This document shows positions 11,323-22,815 of a stretch of 64,000 nt of DNA, in pieces. The notes below the pieces were generated by a model, which worked only from the letters and a program-made list of their open reading frames with translations, did no database searches and had not been told where the DNA came from. The first letter of the stretch is position 1; each line of letters opens with the position of its first letter. The stretch is from Pyrocephalus nanus (taxonomy: Eukaryota > Chordata > Aves > Passeriformes > Tyrannidae). Both the position numbers and the translations under genes were made by a program. The DNA lies in assembly GCA_038380795.1 (NCBI GenBank), contig CM076268.1, forward strand, positions 25,801,501 to 25,865,500. The letters run 5' to 3'.

Positions 11323-13454
11323 TCAAGCATCTCCAAAGTCTCAGTTGAAATATCCTAAACCTGGATTAACCAGTGACAAAACAATTAGAATGCTATTATC
11401 TGCAGTTCCAGCAATTATTTTTATTCTCCTGTAACTTAAAGATTGTGATTTTTACCAAGTCAGGTAGGAGATTATCTCAGCTCCAAACAACTGGATGTGT
11501 AGTCCATAAAATTCCATAAGAACTTCATGTTCAAAAATGCCCTATGTCATAAATTTAAATTTTTAAGATCACTTATATTACTCTTTCCTCTCAAATATTT
11601 TCCCATAGTGTATTGAATAAAACCCACGAATATCCAAAAGCATTCTAACATGACTGTGGAAAAAGTCCCCTGAGAAAAAATTATGTGCTTTATGTTAATG
11701 GTACTGTGCACAGGAATCATCAGTGCCATCCTGTTTAGGAGATTGGCACTCATTTATAAAATTCTTTACTGGTTAGTGTTTTGCATAATTTTACATGTAC
11801 AATGTGAAATCTCTGCCCTGTTAACTCACACTGTAAAGTACCCCAATTGAGTCCTCTTTTCAATTCTAAGATCAAATTCCTGATGGTTTATGCCTTCTCT
11901 TCGTGTTTTTGCTCTGAGCTGCTTTGTTACATTCTCAGGAGACAAGAGTTTGTTAAATTTTCTTGCTGCATTTTTGAGCTTAATATACAGTTTCCATCCA
12001 GATCCACAGACTACTTCTAAGAGAACAATGAAACCTAAAGGAAAAAATAAAGCTTACTGTCTGTAGCTGAAAGGTTATCATGCAGGAGTCCAGCATAACT
12101 GGAACGTGTTAAGAAATTTAAAAAAAAGTTGACACCTGTTTGCCTAAAATACTGACCTCATTCTTGCAACTTCTTAAAAAATTGATCTTTTCATTTCTTT
12201 CAGTGTAATAGGAACAGAAAAAATTTTCAGTCTAATGATGCTTTTACTTACTCAGAGAAACTTTTCCTAGTAGAAGTTTACCTCACTTTACAAGTACTGT
12301 GTGTTTCCAATCCAGGACTGCAGACTGCCCCCAGGATGCTCAACATTTGGCTAGGGTTTGTTACAACATTCAAAAAGAGTTTTTTAGGAAATCTATCCAA
12401 ATTTCCCGAAAGATGCTTCCATGTCCATGTTACTATCTTGACTTCCATCTGTTTGTGGCTAGAGTTGACTTCAGTCAACCTCACTGATCTGCAGCACATT
12501 AAGGTGAGGTTTATTGGTTTGCCCTCTCTGTAACCAAATGGGATATTTTTTTTTGGTACTGAGTGTCTTTAAACCTTGCTAGCTGTTCATATGGCACAGC
12601 AGAATGAGTTCTCTGTAGCCTTCCCATTCTCCTTACCCCTGCAAAACAACAGTACTATCCCTTTTAATTCTAGTAAGAAATCAGGATTACAAAGAGGAAC
12701 TTAAGACTGCAAGGAAAAAAAATGAACCGGAGGTTTAAATGAGACACAGCAAGGATTTTAAGTCTGTTCCTCTTAGGTCTGTATTTTGGCACTCTGACTC
12801 TTGGCCAGCATATGTCCCTGTTCAGCAGAAGGATTCACTCAAGCAATCTGTTCTAAGACTTGTCAAAGTCTAAATTAAAATGCAGCTATCTTATCCTGTT
12901 TTTTTTGTCCTAAGGTTTTAAAGCATTTTTCCTGATAGTAAACTAGAGGGCAACAGGGGGTGAAGCATTTATTTTGGTGATAATTGAGAGCATTGATTAC
13001 ATATTTTACATCTTGTACATCTTTTCATCTATGAATGGAAGTTTTATATCATTTTTGTCTCAGGAGAAAAGGAAGCCAGTGATAAGATGGCTTCCACAAA
13101 AAGAGAGTCCTTCTAGCATAATTGCCTTTTGAGACAAATGTAAGTGTGGTTCTCTTTCTAATTAGTTGCATTTATGATCATGATTTGGTGTGTGTCTCTT
13201 AATCCGCGGAATCTCCGCAGAATGGTATCAGACTTCTGTCCCATGGCTCCAAGCTGCATTACATTTTATTACAATCACCTTCATTATATGAAAACCTCTT
13301 AATTATGCTCAAAGAACTTTGAAGTTGAGAACAGTGCTGTAATGAGTCAAAATGTATATATGGTATTTTCCCAAATGGCACAAAAAAAGAAAAAGTATGA
13401 GGCAGTGTAGGAACATATAGTGCTGTGTAACTTGAACAGTTTAGTTATTTCAGG
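11323..13454. other. Noncoding block with a conserved-looking patch
   Basis: No gene is supported. The patch at about 13160-13320 stands out for three CpGs in 15 bases in an otherwise CpG-poor stretch, a near-direct repeat (13204-13212 and 13215-13223, one mismatch) and AT-rich motifs around it, including ATGATCAT. Otherwise nothing is seen. Confidence 0.5.
13160..13320. promoter_or_regulatory. Possible conserved noncoding element
   Basis: CCGCGGAAT at 13204-13212 is repeated as CCGCAGAAT at 13215-13223. Close by lie the palindrome ATGATCAT, TCTAATTAG and several ATTA cores. Retained CpGs and clustered homeodomain-type cores are typical of constrained enhancers. Function is inference only. 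Confidence 0.25.
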
Positions 13455-13690
13455 GAGCAGAACTGTTGACTAGAATTCAGATCTCATAAATTAAGCTCCC
13501 TGTGCTGCAGCTGACTAGTTGAGTGACCTTAGGGAATGCCCTTATTCTTTTTATGCATTTTCCCCTTTGATAGAATAATAATAACATGACAACAGATAGG
13601 CATGGTGAGGCTTAAATCATATTTTCACAAAGTGCTTGTAGATCCTCTAAGGAAGGATGTGTATAAATGTGATTATTTATTATTTCATCA
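13455..13690 (+). mobile_element. MIR/CORE-SINE-like element, sense
   Basis: This is the clearest repeat in the window. In order it shows CTGACTAGTTGAGTGACCTT (compare CTTGCTGTGTGACCTTGGGC in the family core), a run equivalent to the C/T-rich segment, TAGAATAATAATAACA, GGTGAGGCTTAAAT, CACAAAGTGCTTGTAGATCC and a 3' end with TGTATAAATGTGATTATTTA. These match the amniote MIR order from core to 3' tail. It is heavily mutated, so it is ancient and inert. Confidence 0.8.
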
Positions 13691-15139
13691 TTTTAATCTT
13701 TTGAAGTGCATGTGTTTTGCTAGATTCTGTCACCTTAGATGAATTTAGGTGTAATGAAATTACATTTTTTCCTAAATAGCAATATTAATGGCATTGTGAA
13801 TGGCAGTTCTAGGGAACTAAGCAAAATCTAGAGTTGCAGGTGTAGTGATAGCTATCACAGAAGTGGGAATCTCAAATATTGTCCCTGAGGAGAGATTCAC
13901 AGGGTCTTCAAAGAGTTTTAGGAATGAATGTGGCAAGCTGGTTTGCTTTGTTCACCAGGTTTCTCACATTTATTCTTTGATCTTTTAAAATGCAAGGATT
14001 GGTATTTTAGTATTAAATGCTCTTTGGATTACATTTTCCTTTTTAGCTTTAAATGTAATTAATTAAATGAAAGCTTGTGTTTTTGTTGTGTTGGGGGGGG
14101 GAGCAGGTGAGAGACAGAAACTGAATGCTAAAGACTGTTTTCAAGGCATACTTGTGAGATGCTACAAAGCTGAACATTACAAAAATCCACATATTAGCTT
14201 AGCAAGAAGTGCTCCCTGTTGTTCAGAAAATTGCAACTTTTTAAAAGCACTCTGGCCTCAGAAAGCAACCATAATAGCCAATACTGACAGATGGTATTAA
14301 AAACACAGGCAGGGAACCAACATGGTTTTGGTACTTTACTCCCATTACAAGCTCTCTCAGTGCATGTCTCGTGGGTTAATTGCTTGAGCTCTCACAGAAG
14401 GAATCCTGGCTTCTGGTGCAGCAGCTTGTCGCAAGATGTGGTAAGAAATCGCAAGGATTCTGAGCCTGGAGCCTGTGAGTGTGTGTCACCCTGGTAACCG
14501 TTTGCACCTGCAAGCATGAGTCATAAGAGCTGAGGAATTGCAGGGTGGATTTTTTTTGTAGTCTTCCGAACATCAGAAACAAAACCACATGGAATAGAAA
14601 GGAGCTCTATTTTGACATTCCATTTGTTTGGTGGGCATGACCAAAGGCACCTGCTTTGGCTGTCTCTGTCCCACAGTGGGGTGCAAGTGCACTGATTAGG
14701 GGTCTGTCCCCTTCATCTGACTTACACTGTTGTAGATGGTGATCATTGTGTGCCTACTTGATATGTGGGCAAACAAGTCAGAATTTGTCAGTAACTGCAG
14801 CATTTCATTTTTAAGGTTGTCAGACAGTTGTTAAAAAAAAAACCAAAAAACAACAAACTAAATGTAAAGACCCTTATTGTAGTTTAAGAAAGTCACCAGT
14901 CAAAAGTAAAGCATATCTTAAAATTCAGAGTCAGTACAGGCTACATACTGATAAACTGGTCTTTTATTCTGCAGATGTCTTTTTAATAAGAATGGTATTT
15001 GTCCTCTTAGAAAACCCATTTGATTTGAGGAGCAGGCACTTATAAATTGGATAGCTTTAGTGACTTTAGAGGGGAACTGACAATTAACACCAGCTGAGGA
15101 TTTGTTCTTGAAAGTTTTACCAAGGAAATATTGCTGTCT
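13691..15139. other. Noncoding stretch between two MIR copies
   Basis: No gene or other repeat is recognised. It includes a run of nine G near 14.09 kb inside an otherwise AT-rich sequence. The open frames here are short and have no splice support. Confidence 0.5.
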
Positions 15140-15300
15140 TGTAGCACCTTTCATTCCACTGTCTCACAGTGATTTGCAAACATTAATTAAGTCTCATAGC
15201 ACCCCTCTGATGTATGTAAGTGTTAGTCTTAGAGATGTGTGAAATATTCATGACAAAATTGGAGGCATTCAAAGTTTACCCCTGTCACAAACTCAAGGAT
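15140..15300 (-). mobile_element. MIR/CORE-SINE-like element, antisense
   Basis: The plus strand shows TAGCACCTTTCATTCCA, GTGATTTGCAAACATTAATT, AAGTCTCATAGCACCCCTCT, GTATGTAAGTGTTA and TTTACCCCTGTCACA. This is the reverse complement of the MIR 3' half and core (agcacctttcat, ctttacaaacattaatt, cctcacaacacccct). It is oriented opposite to the copy 1.4 kb upstream. Ancient and inactive. Confidence 0.75.
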
Positions 15301-15485
15301 ATTAAGTTATGTGAGGTTATCTGCATCAGAGAAGTTGTCTTTTTCCTCCCATTGCATATATTTGTTCACAGCCAAAACATCTATAATGTTAGTATGTAGC
15401 CTTCTTGTTATTGTTCGAATTTTCATTAGGGGTGATTTCTTTTCTTTCACAAAGTTGTATGTTATTTTTTGCACCTCCTAATTAG

Positions 15486-15523
15486 ACAAATCTAAATAGA
15501 TGCCCACAGTAAAAGGATATCAG
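15486..15523 (+). other. Splice-bounded noncoding 38-mer
   Basis: The acceptor TTGCACCTCCTAATTAG, preceded by TTATTTT, and the donor TATCAG/GTGAGT are both near ideal and lie 38 bases apart. All three frames contain stops. If transcribed on the plus strand it could be a lncRNA or poison exon; it may equally be a pseudo-exon. Confidence 0.3.
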
Positions 15524-15927
15524 GTGAGTGACAGCTTGTCTTCTCAAGAAAACTGCATTTTTGGGTAGAATTTATCTGGGCAGATTTACTGTGAAAGTGT
15601 AGTGGGAGAAGTTGTAAGACAGGAGAACTTACTATTGTTTGATTCCACCTTAACTATAAAGGAATATTTTCCTCTTTATACCACCGTGTGTCTGCGTTAG
15701 TGGTTCGGATGAACATTGGGCTTCTGAAGTCATTCTCCACTTCCCATACTTTAATTCATATCACAGAGAAGTCATAAACTCATGGACTATATTTCTTTGG
15801 GATGAAACTGAACTAGAGGATGCCCCCAGCCCCAAGTGGGCCATCAGTTCATGGGACCACGGGACCCAGAAGAAGCTGTTTTGTTTCCCAGATTCACTCC
15901 TCTTGCTCTGCGCTAAAGGGGACTTAC

Positions 15928-15992
15928 TCCATAAGTCCCAAATATTCCCTCTCTAACAAACTCTGTCTCTCTCTGATATTTATGAGGATGAC
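15928..15992 (-). other. Candidate 65-base exon
   Basis: On the minus strand the acceptor GTTCTTTTAACTCAG is followed by two bases of a split codon, 21 open codons (GHPHKYQRETEFVREGIFG and onward) and the donor TATGGA/GTAAGT. It lies inside a 99-codon open stretch. The donor sits in an 8-bp-stem hairpin (15919-15926 with 15932-15939). The peptide looks plausible but belongs to no family I recognise. Its phases (1 in, 0 out) do not join directly to the exon at 6190-6335. Confidence 0.28.
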
Positions 15993-18344
15993 CTGAGTTA
16001 AAAGAACCAATACAGCTCTTCTTGGGCTTATCCTTCACCCTATGTGGTATGGAGGGGATGTCAGAGTGATTTGAATGAACCCATTTATTTTCTGCACTAT
16101 GCTTTTTTTGTTTCAGCTTACATAGGAGTCCGATTTGTTTACTCTCTGTACCATTTAAGGTTTGTTTGTTTTGTTTAGTAAGTAATTTCTTTTCCTTAAA
16201 ACTAGTTTGCATGTTGTTGTGTGGCTCTAAAATAGTTTGGGCTTTGTTGACCTAACCATGCTATGGTTAAGCTGCACATGGTTTCTAGATTGCCGATGCC
16301 CTCTGATTTGATATAGTTTTTCAGCATAATTGAGCAAGCAGCAGGAAGGGGAAGTAATGGCTACTGAGAAGGTTTTACTGGAGTATCAGGACTGCCCACA
16401 TTTTCCACTGGACTGCGATCTCACAAGTATGTAGTGAAGAGGGCTACAATGTAACTAATATACAAGATACTGAATGATTCATTGCTTCCTATGTCTGCTA
16501 TAACCCATGCAATTTATCACAACTGTCTCTGTGAACTTTGTTCACTGTATTAGAATCACAAAGCTCTAAACTTTCAATTTCAGAAAGCAGGTGAAATGGT
16601 GTGTTGAAGTACTTTGGGGGCTTTTCTTTAGGAATAGTTGACTTTCATAATGAAAATTGTTTAAAAAGAAAGAAGCCATGACCATTCCTATTTTCAGGAC
16701 ATTTTGCACTACGTAAACATTTTAATATAAGGAATGTCCCTTAGTATGATGTCTTATTCAATTGGTTTGATGAAGCTCTGAAGGTGGAAGATTGAATTAT
16801 TATGCAGAACATTGAAATAAAAATCTAAACAACCAGAAAAAGTACAGTATTTTAGTACTTCCATCCTACTGTGTAGCTCTGTCTCCAAAAAAAAACTTCC
16901 TGCCCACACACACACAACACAAAGTAAGTAGTTTGATTGTTATTTCCATTTGATTTTGGTTAATAGTTTGTGATAATGAAATTTCATATCATCAGGCAGA
17001 TTTACCATATCTGTGGATGGAAGAGGAGAAAAGGAGGCTCTGTAGCCATGTGAACATATGTGACTGTGCTACTCGTTAATCCTTTTTTTGTTTAGAAGTC
17101 CACTGGATAGAATTTGATGCATTAGCAACATTTGGGAGACATTTTTTTCTCTTTGATAATTTACCAGTAACATTTTCCTGTAATAATAATATTCTGTATC
17201 TGCCAAGAAAATGCAGTGTTTTGCATAATCATTCAGTGGTAAAAATAATTTTAAAAAATCAATATTATCCTTTACTTCTAATTAATAGAGTGATAGTGGT
17301 ACTGAACTACTACTCATGACGAATTACAAGCAGTTTGCTGGAAATCAATTGCAGATTTCCTTGATCAGAAAATTATACACTGGCTGAAGGTGTATTTGAG
17401 CTATCAATAGTCACACTCTGCAGTTCTAGTACTGGAGCTGAGCTCAGAGTGTTTTCCACCGGGTACTTTGGGAATTTGGTTTGGACCTGCCTGTCTCTGT
17501 AATGGCCTGTGTAATGATGACTGAGCACCATTTTCCCTTCTTGGAACTGTCAGGTGATTCTGCTGAGAAGGATCTATGGGAAATTACACCAGTTCGTATT
17601 ATAGGCCTAGGGACATTCTGCAGAAATGTTCTGCTGAGTCACCCTGGTAACCAGCCCAAATGCAAATCATAGTTCTGCAAAGGAAAACAGAAGTCAGGAC
17701 AGAAGGGCAGGGGTTCTCTAACAGGTAGGAAAACCAACCTATCAAACCCGACAGGCTACAGTGGCACCTCGAGTGCAGCTTTGTGTATGAGACAAGGAGG
17801 AGCAAAATGGGGTGTTCTGCTACTGAATTTTTTTAAGAGAAAGATGAAAGAAGCTTAAATGCAACCTTTCAGCTCCCTGATATATTGAAGAGGTTTTCAC
17901 CTAAGCAAATATAATCAGAGAAGAAAAAAATGAATATATTTTGTAGCTGTTGATTTTAAACAGCAAAAATAAGGAAAATTTTAATTTCTAGGTCCACATA
18001 GTAGGCATAATGTTGTGTTGTAGCACAATCATTAGTTTGAAGAGCACTGTGTTTGGATCTAATCTAGTTAGGATCAGTTCCCTTTTTAGTTACCACTGTA
18101 TTTTAAAAAGGCAATTTTTCAACTCTTTGGTAATGTAATTTATCACCTACATCCATGGCCCTGACAAGATACTGGCTCTTGTGTTATGCATAGTAATTGC
18201 TGCTGCCCTCTTTGAATTTACTCTCTGTGTTCTTTCCACAGCTGAGCTACTTCTGCTCCCAGATATGCCTTTCTGGCCAGGGTATTGTAGTGAAACACAA
18301 ATGTCATAATTTTTCTTCACATGTAATATATACAGTCTCTGTTT

Positions 18345-18390
18345 CTCCTTTTGATAAAACGAGGCACATAGAGACTTGGTATTAAGTGTG
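18345..18390 (-). mobile_element. Possible MIR scrap, antisense
   Basis: TTTTGATAAAACGAGGCACA followed by TAGAGACTTGGTATTAAGTG resembles the antisense MIR core (gataaactgaggcacagaga, then gattaagtga). Too short to be sure. Confidence 0.35.
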
Positions 18391-19229
18391 TTGTATCCTC
18401 AAAATGGAAAAGGTGCATTTGATGTATTAACTGGGTAGAGGAATGACATGTGACAGTGTAATTCATTAGGGATCAGGTACAAAAAAAATGGCAATTGGGT
18501 CTCTTATTGAAAGGTATTTACCTACCAGTGACTGCTCAATGCATAATTAAGGCAGATTCTTTACAGACTTCAGTTTATGCAGAATGATTACAAATACTTG
18601 GTATTTGAGAAGTTTGTTCACATGATAATTAGTTTTAGGCTTCTTTAGCTCTTTCAAGAAGAAAAGACATAGCACTAACATAAATTAGACACAGAGTTCT
18701 AAACTCAGTTTCTCAACCTGAGAATCTCAGTCTAATAAATCATCCAGATTTCAATATTTACCAATTATAATTTATAGTTACAATTAAATTTGAGAGGTCT
18801 GAAAATTAAAACAATTCAGTTTTGATACGTTAGTAACTTAAAAATAATCAGCCAGAGTAACTGTAGAATATCCTTATGATTAATGTAATCATAAATCTAT
18901 AGGATTTACCATTCTGCTACTTTCAGAGCATCTTAGCCTCATTGCCACCCAGGCAAGTTCATGTTGCAGAAATTTCATTGGAAAACAATACTCATACAAA
19001 ATACTATATACAATTAGTTGTACACAGGAAAGTTCTTCATCTGAATATTTCTATTAATTATAAAAACCCTGAGAAATCCTGTCTGGATTCTTACATCTTT
19101 CAGAATTGGATCCTATGAATGATGAATAATTAAAATTCTTTTGGATCTTTACTATCTCAGATGTTCATAGAGAGAATTTACAACCTCTTTGCTTATTGCT
19201 GAAAGTGAAGTTCTCACGTTAGTGCAGCA

Positions 19230-19360
19230 GAGATGCAGAAATAATTGCAGCCTCATCATGAATATGAACATCCAGCTGGGATTTAAATCCCAGCGATGGA
19301 GCACAAAGAGTAATGTATTAAAGCTGAATTCTCATTAGTGAATTGAGCTTTCACGTTGTG
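19230..19360. promoter_or_regulatory. Conserved-looking patch with 20-bp palindrome
   Basis: GCTGGGATTTAAATCCCAGC at 19275-19294 is a perfect palindrome. It is flanked by CATCATGAATATGAA, GAATTCTCATTAGTGAATT and retained CpGs. Clusters of ATTA and TAAT cores with palindromes are common in developmental enhancers. No conservation data were available, so the role is inference. Confidence 0.28.
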
Positions 19361-21394
19361 GTAGGTGCAAAATGTCTATTCTAGTTGGAAGTTAAAGGAG
19401 CAGGAGTAGAAGAAGATAAGCAAAGCTTCAGAGAACTTGGCCTTGAAAATTGTAAATGTGTTTGCTCAGGAAGATATTTTTAATGAAGCACCTAATACAC
19501 TAATCATTTTCCTGCAGCTTGGATAATCAAGCTTAGAACTACTTTACTCTCATCTCCTCCTCTTGAATTTGATAGCGTAGATACACAAGTTGGCCTAATG
19601 ACAGTTCTGTTCCATGGAACCTTTTAGTTTTCTGACATTTGTTACCTCTGTGCTGCAACAGAAAAATTGTACTTCAAGTTTGCATAACAGAATTTTGCCT
19701 AAACAGGCATTTGTTTAAATTTCTTCTATCAGACGAGTTTACAGAGCTGTGACCACAAATATTTTCCTAATTAAAATGCAAAAAACTGGTATATTTCTGT
19801 GAGGTAAATGTATGTGTATATGCCAGCCTACACTGTATATTGTGAATGGGGAAGGTTTTGAAGATCACCACCTTTATCAGTGCATTCAATCCATTTGTCT
19901 GTGTTGTCAACTGGGACTGCTGACTTCTGTGAACTTGGTTTTAAATAACTGCTCTCTTGAAAACTACAGCCATTGCTCATTGTCTGACAAGGCAGTCAAC
20001 ACTGACAGCTAGGCCATCTAAAAGAAGAAGCAGCAAAACAAGAAAAGTTGCAGGCTCTGGGAAGTTTGTCCTGTATGCAGACCATTTCAGGAAATCTGTA
20101 CATTCACAGGTAGAAAAAAAAAAGATACTTGTTTCTCTGAGCATATTAAATACACTGGAGGTTTCACATGTAGAAAGACCATTCCTGAAGTAGTTTTAGA
20201 AAAGCTTTACATTTGGTACAATTTTGCTCTAGTGAGATAAGCTTTGTGGGTTTTTTAAGCAACGAAACCCCCTCACTAATGAAAGGACATTGACAAAACT
20301 GCTGCTACTATATCTCTTAGTACCTCTGAATTTCATCATGAATGTGTGTTTCAACCAGCCCTTCCTCTTACGTGGTTGTTGCATTCAGTTTTTCAATTTA
20401 CTTGTTATCTTGTGTAACCTCAATTTCTGAGGAGTGAAACTCATCTGGAGTTGACATGAAGACATTTGCCTCCTAAGATCTTTTATTCAGCACTTTCTGA
20501 CCCTAGATCAAGTATCATTTTAAACTGATGATATTTAAAATGCTAAAGCCACAGGCTGGAGGAAGAAATGACCTTGTAGAGGTTCTTATAATAATTTTTC
20601 TGTGTTATCTTCAAAAGTAACCCTGAATGCAAATGATTTTCTAGCGCATGTAGAGAGCATGGATATAATTTTGTAAGTCAATAGCTACTAACCCAAATTC
20701 AACATGGTTTACTATGTTGATATCTCCACTAGGAAAAAGAAGGAATCCAAAAATCTATGCCTGAAATAACAAATCTGGAAGCATAGGTGAGAACTGATAC
20801 CTGTAAATTTATTGCAGTGTATGGTCTAGTACTTGTCTGTTTGACAGGTGGCTAATAGTGGCTTTTAGGAACAAGTGGAGGAAAAAAACCAAACTTCATG
20901 TATCTTATCTGTCACAATGTTAATTCATCTACTAAATGAAAATCTTCAATATGAGAAGCCTTTTCTCAAGATCTCTTCTGATGCAGAGGGCAGTGCTGTC
21001 CACAGAGATGGTGCAAGGAAAGTACTGACAAAATTCAACTCTTTTAAGCTTTTAAGACTTCTGTCACTGATGCTCTGTAATAAGCTAGAAAAATTCTGTT
21101 ATCAAATTGCCTTTCTACACCTAAAGACAGTGGAAACTTTAAGGATTTATGCTACTGTAAAATAAAACTCCTACTGGAGTTAATTTCATTGTGGCTGAGA
21201 CTGTAAAGTAACATTTGCTTTCCTATTTTTCCAGAACGGACATCCTTGTCCTTCAGGAAGGAAGTTGAGTAATTCAGGTGGATATACTCTTTTGTTCAAT
21301 GAATAATCAATTAGTGGTCTTTAAACCAGGTTGTGACCACTTGTACTATTGTCTTTCATGTATACTGTCAAACCAAGATACTGATTGATATCTG

Positions 21395-21480
21395 AGGATT
21401 TTACAGCACACTTTGTGAAAGTAGTCTTGAATTGGTAGGCACTCTTATTTTCACTGTCTTGTAAATTACAAGTGAAGATA
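21395..21480 (-). mobile_element. Possible MIR scrap, antisense
   Basis: ATTTTACAGCACACTTTGTG, then TTGGTAGGCACTCTTATTTT and CACTGTCTTGTAAATTACAA, loosely follow the antisense MIR order (cactttacaaa, gtaggtattatta, cccattttacag). The resemblance is weak. Confidence 0.25.
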
Positions 21481-22544
21481 TAATTGATGCTCTACAGCAT
21501 TACTGAAAACTTTTGATAATTAATTTTTAAAATCCTACACACCTAATGTATTGAACCTCATTCCGGTGTATCAGTAAATTGATAGGAAAAGGAAGAGTAT
21601 CATCTTTGTTTAAGAAGGAATTTAAATTGAATGTCAGTTTGGTGACATTCCTAAGAATTGTAATGGACTTGACAGCTGTATCTAGTGTCATCTTTGGTAT
21701 GTCAGATCACAGGGGAAAGAAATCAATATATTTTTGTGGGGAACTTGCACCTCTGAACAAAATTTTGATTGTGGCTAAGGTGAGACAAAATTAGTTAAAT
21801 GTATTTGCTGTGAACAAGACAAAATCTGGCCCACAGCCCAACAAATGTTCCAGAACTGCTTGCTTCCTATCAGATGTGATACTGTTTTCACTGGTTTTGA
21901 TTAATGTATTCAATGGTAAACTTCCCTCTTCAGAGATGTCTTTTTTGAGCTCTCCTTTATGAAGTGCAAAAGCACTCTCCCTGCCTCCTTATCCAGGTCC
22001 CACTCACAGTGTGCAAAATTATGACATTTTGTTCTTTATGTAAATGTATTTTAGGGCAGTAAAGCAAATAAAAGGTAATGAGAAGATTAGCTTTGATGGT
22101 ACTGTAGAAGGAACGCAGTATTTCAGTGAAACAAGTGACAGCCAATAGTGGTGTCCTGTTTTATCTTTTTGAACACATTTTACATTTCATTCTAGTGCTC
22201 CACATTAATTCACATATAATGCCTGTTGATAACAGGTTTATTTAAAACTCATTAAAAGTTATAGAAAAATGAGATTTGCATAGGAAAAAAAAGCCTTTGA
22301 AAATTTTTCTGCATTTCGTCCCTCCTCCTTTCCAACCTTCAGTGTATTCAGCAAAAGGGTAATATGGTAGATGTCAATCAAAATTCTGTTGCATTACTTG
22401 TCAGTATTTCTCAAAAACCTTCTTGTGAAGGAAGCAGGCCTAGGATCCAGAACTGCCAACTTGCAAAGGCTGTGAGCCTAAGGCAGTCCTAGCTGCCACT
22501 ACTGGGAAATGGGAACCATGTACAAGTGTTTCAGCATGATAGAG

Positions 22545-22815
22545 AGGCCTCATGGTCTAGTGATTCTTATTTCTGAGCGTGTGAGACCTCGGTGTTTGTT
22601 GGAGGTGCCAGGCTGAGGGCCCTGGAGGGAGTGACTCTCAGCTGGTGTGCAGAGCCAGCACCTGCTCTGCTCCTCCACTGCAGCTCGCCCAAGTACCCGA
22701 AACGCCTTTGTGCATTTGTGGATCTCCTCCAGCAGTAAAAATGTTGCTTTTTTTTTTTTTTTTTCCCTCCTGCTCTTGTAGTTCTTGGCTCTATTCCTAA
22801 TTCTGCCCAGGAGGA
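22545..22815 (+). mobile_element. tRNA-derived SINE head, split by an insert
   Basis: GAGAGGCCTCATGGTCTAGT at about 22542-22561 matches the 5' head of MIR-type SINEs, which is tRNA-derived and carries an A-box-like GGTCTAGTGG. About 200 bases later GTTCTTGGCTCTATTCCTAA and TTCTGCCCAG match the next part of the same family (ggttctattcccggctctgcc). Between them lies a GC-richer insert ending in 17 T. Either one copy was split by an insertion or two copies lie side by side. The minus-strand open frame here carries GIEPRT, a translation artefact of such repeats. Confidence 0.55.
22748..22764 (+). repeat. T17 tract
   Basis: Seventeen T at the junction between the GC-richer insert and the second half of the SINE-like head. 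It may mark the A-tail of an antisense retroposon. Confidence 0.8.

Larger units (their letters stand above)
15301..22544. other. Noncoding block
   Basis: No gene is firmly supported. Inside are a strong but noncoding splice-bounded 38-mer (15486-15523), a weak minus-strand exon candidate (15928-15992), small MIR-like scraps (about 18.35 and 21.4 kb), a perfect 20-bp palindrome in a conserved-looking patch (19.23-19.36 kb) and a weak plus-strand exon candidate (21706-21779). Confidence 0.5.

Noticed and set aside
21706..21779. Plus-strand 74-mer ending GGCTAAG/GTGAGA with 24 open codons
   Set aside because: The acceptor is only moderate and a long frame in AT-rich DNA is not enough; kept out of the feature list.
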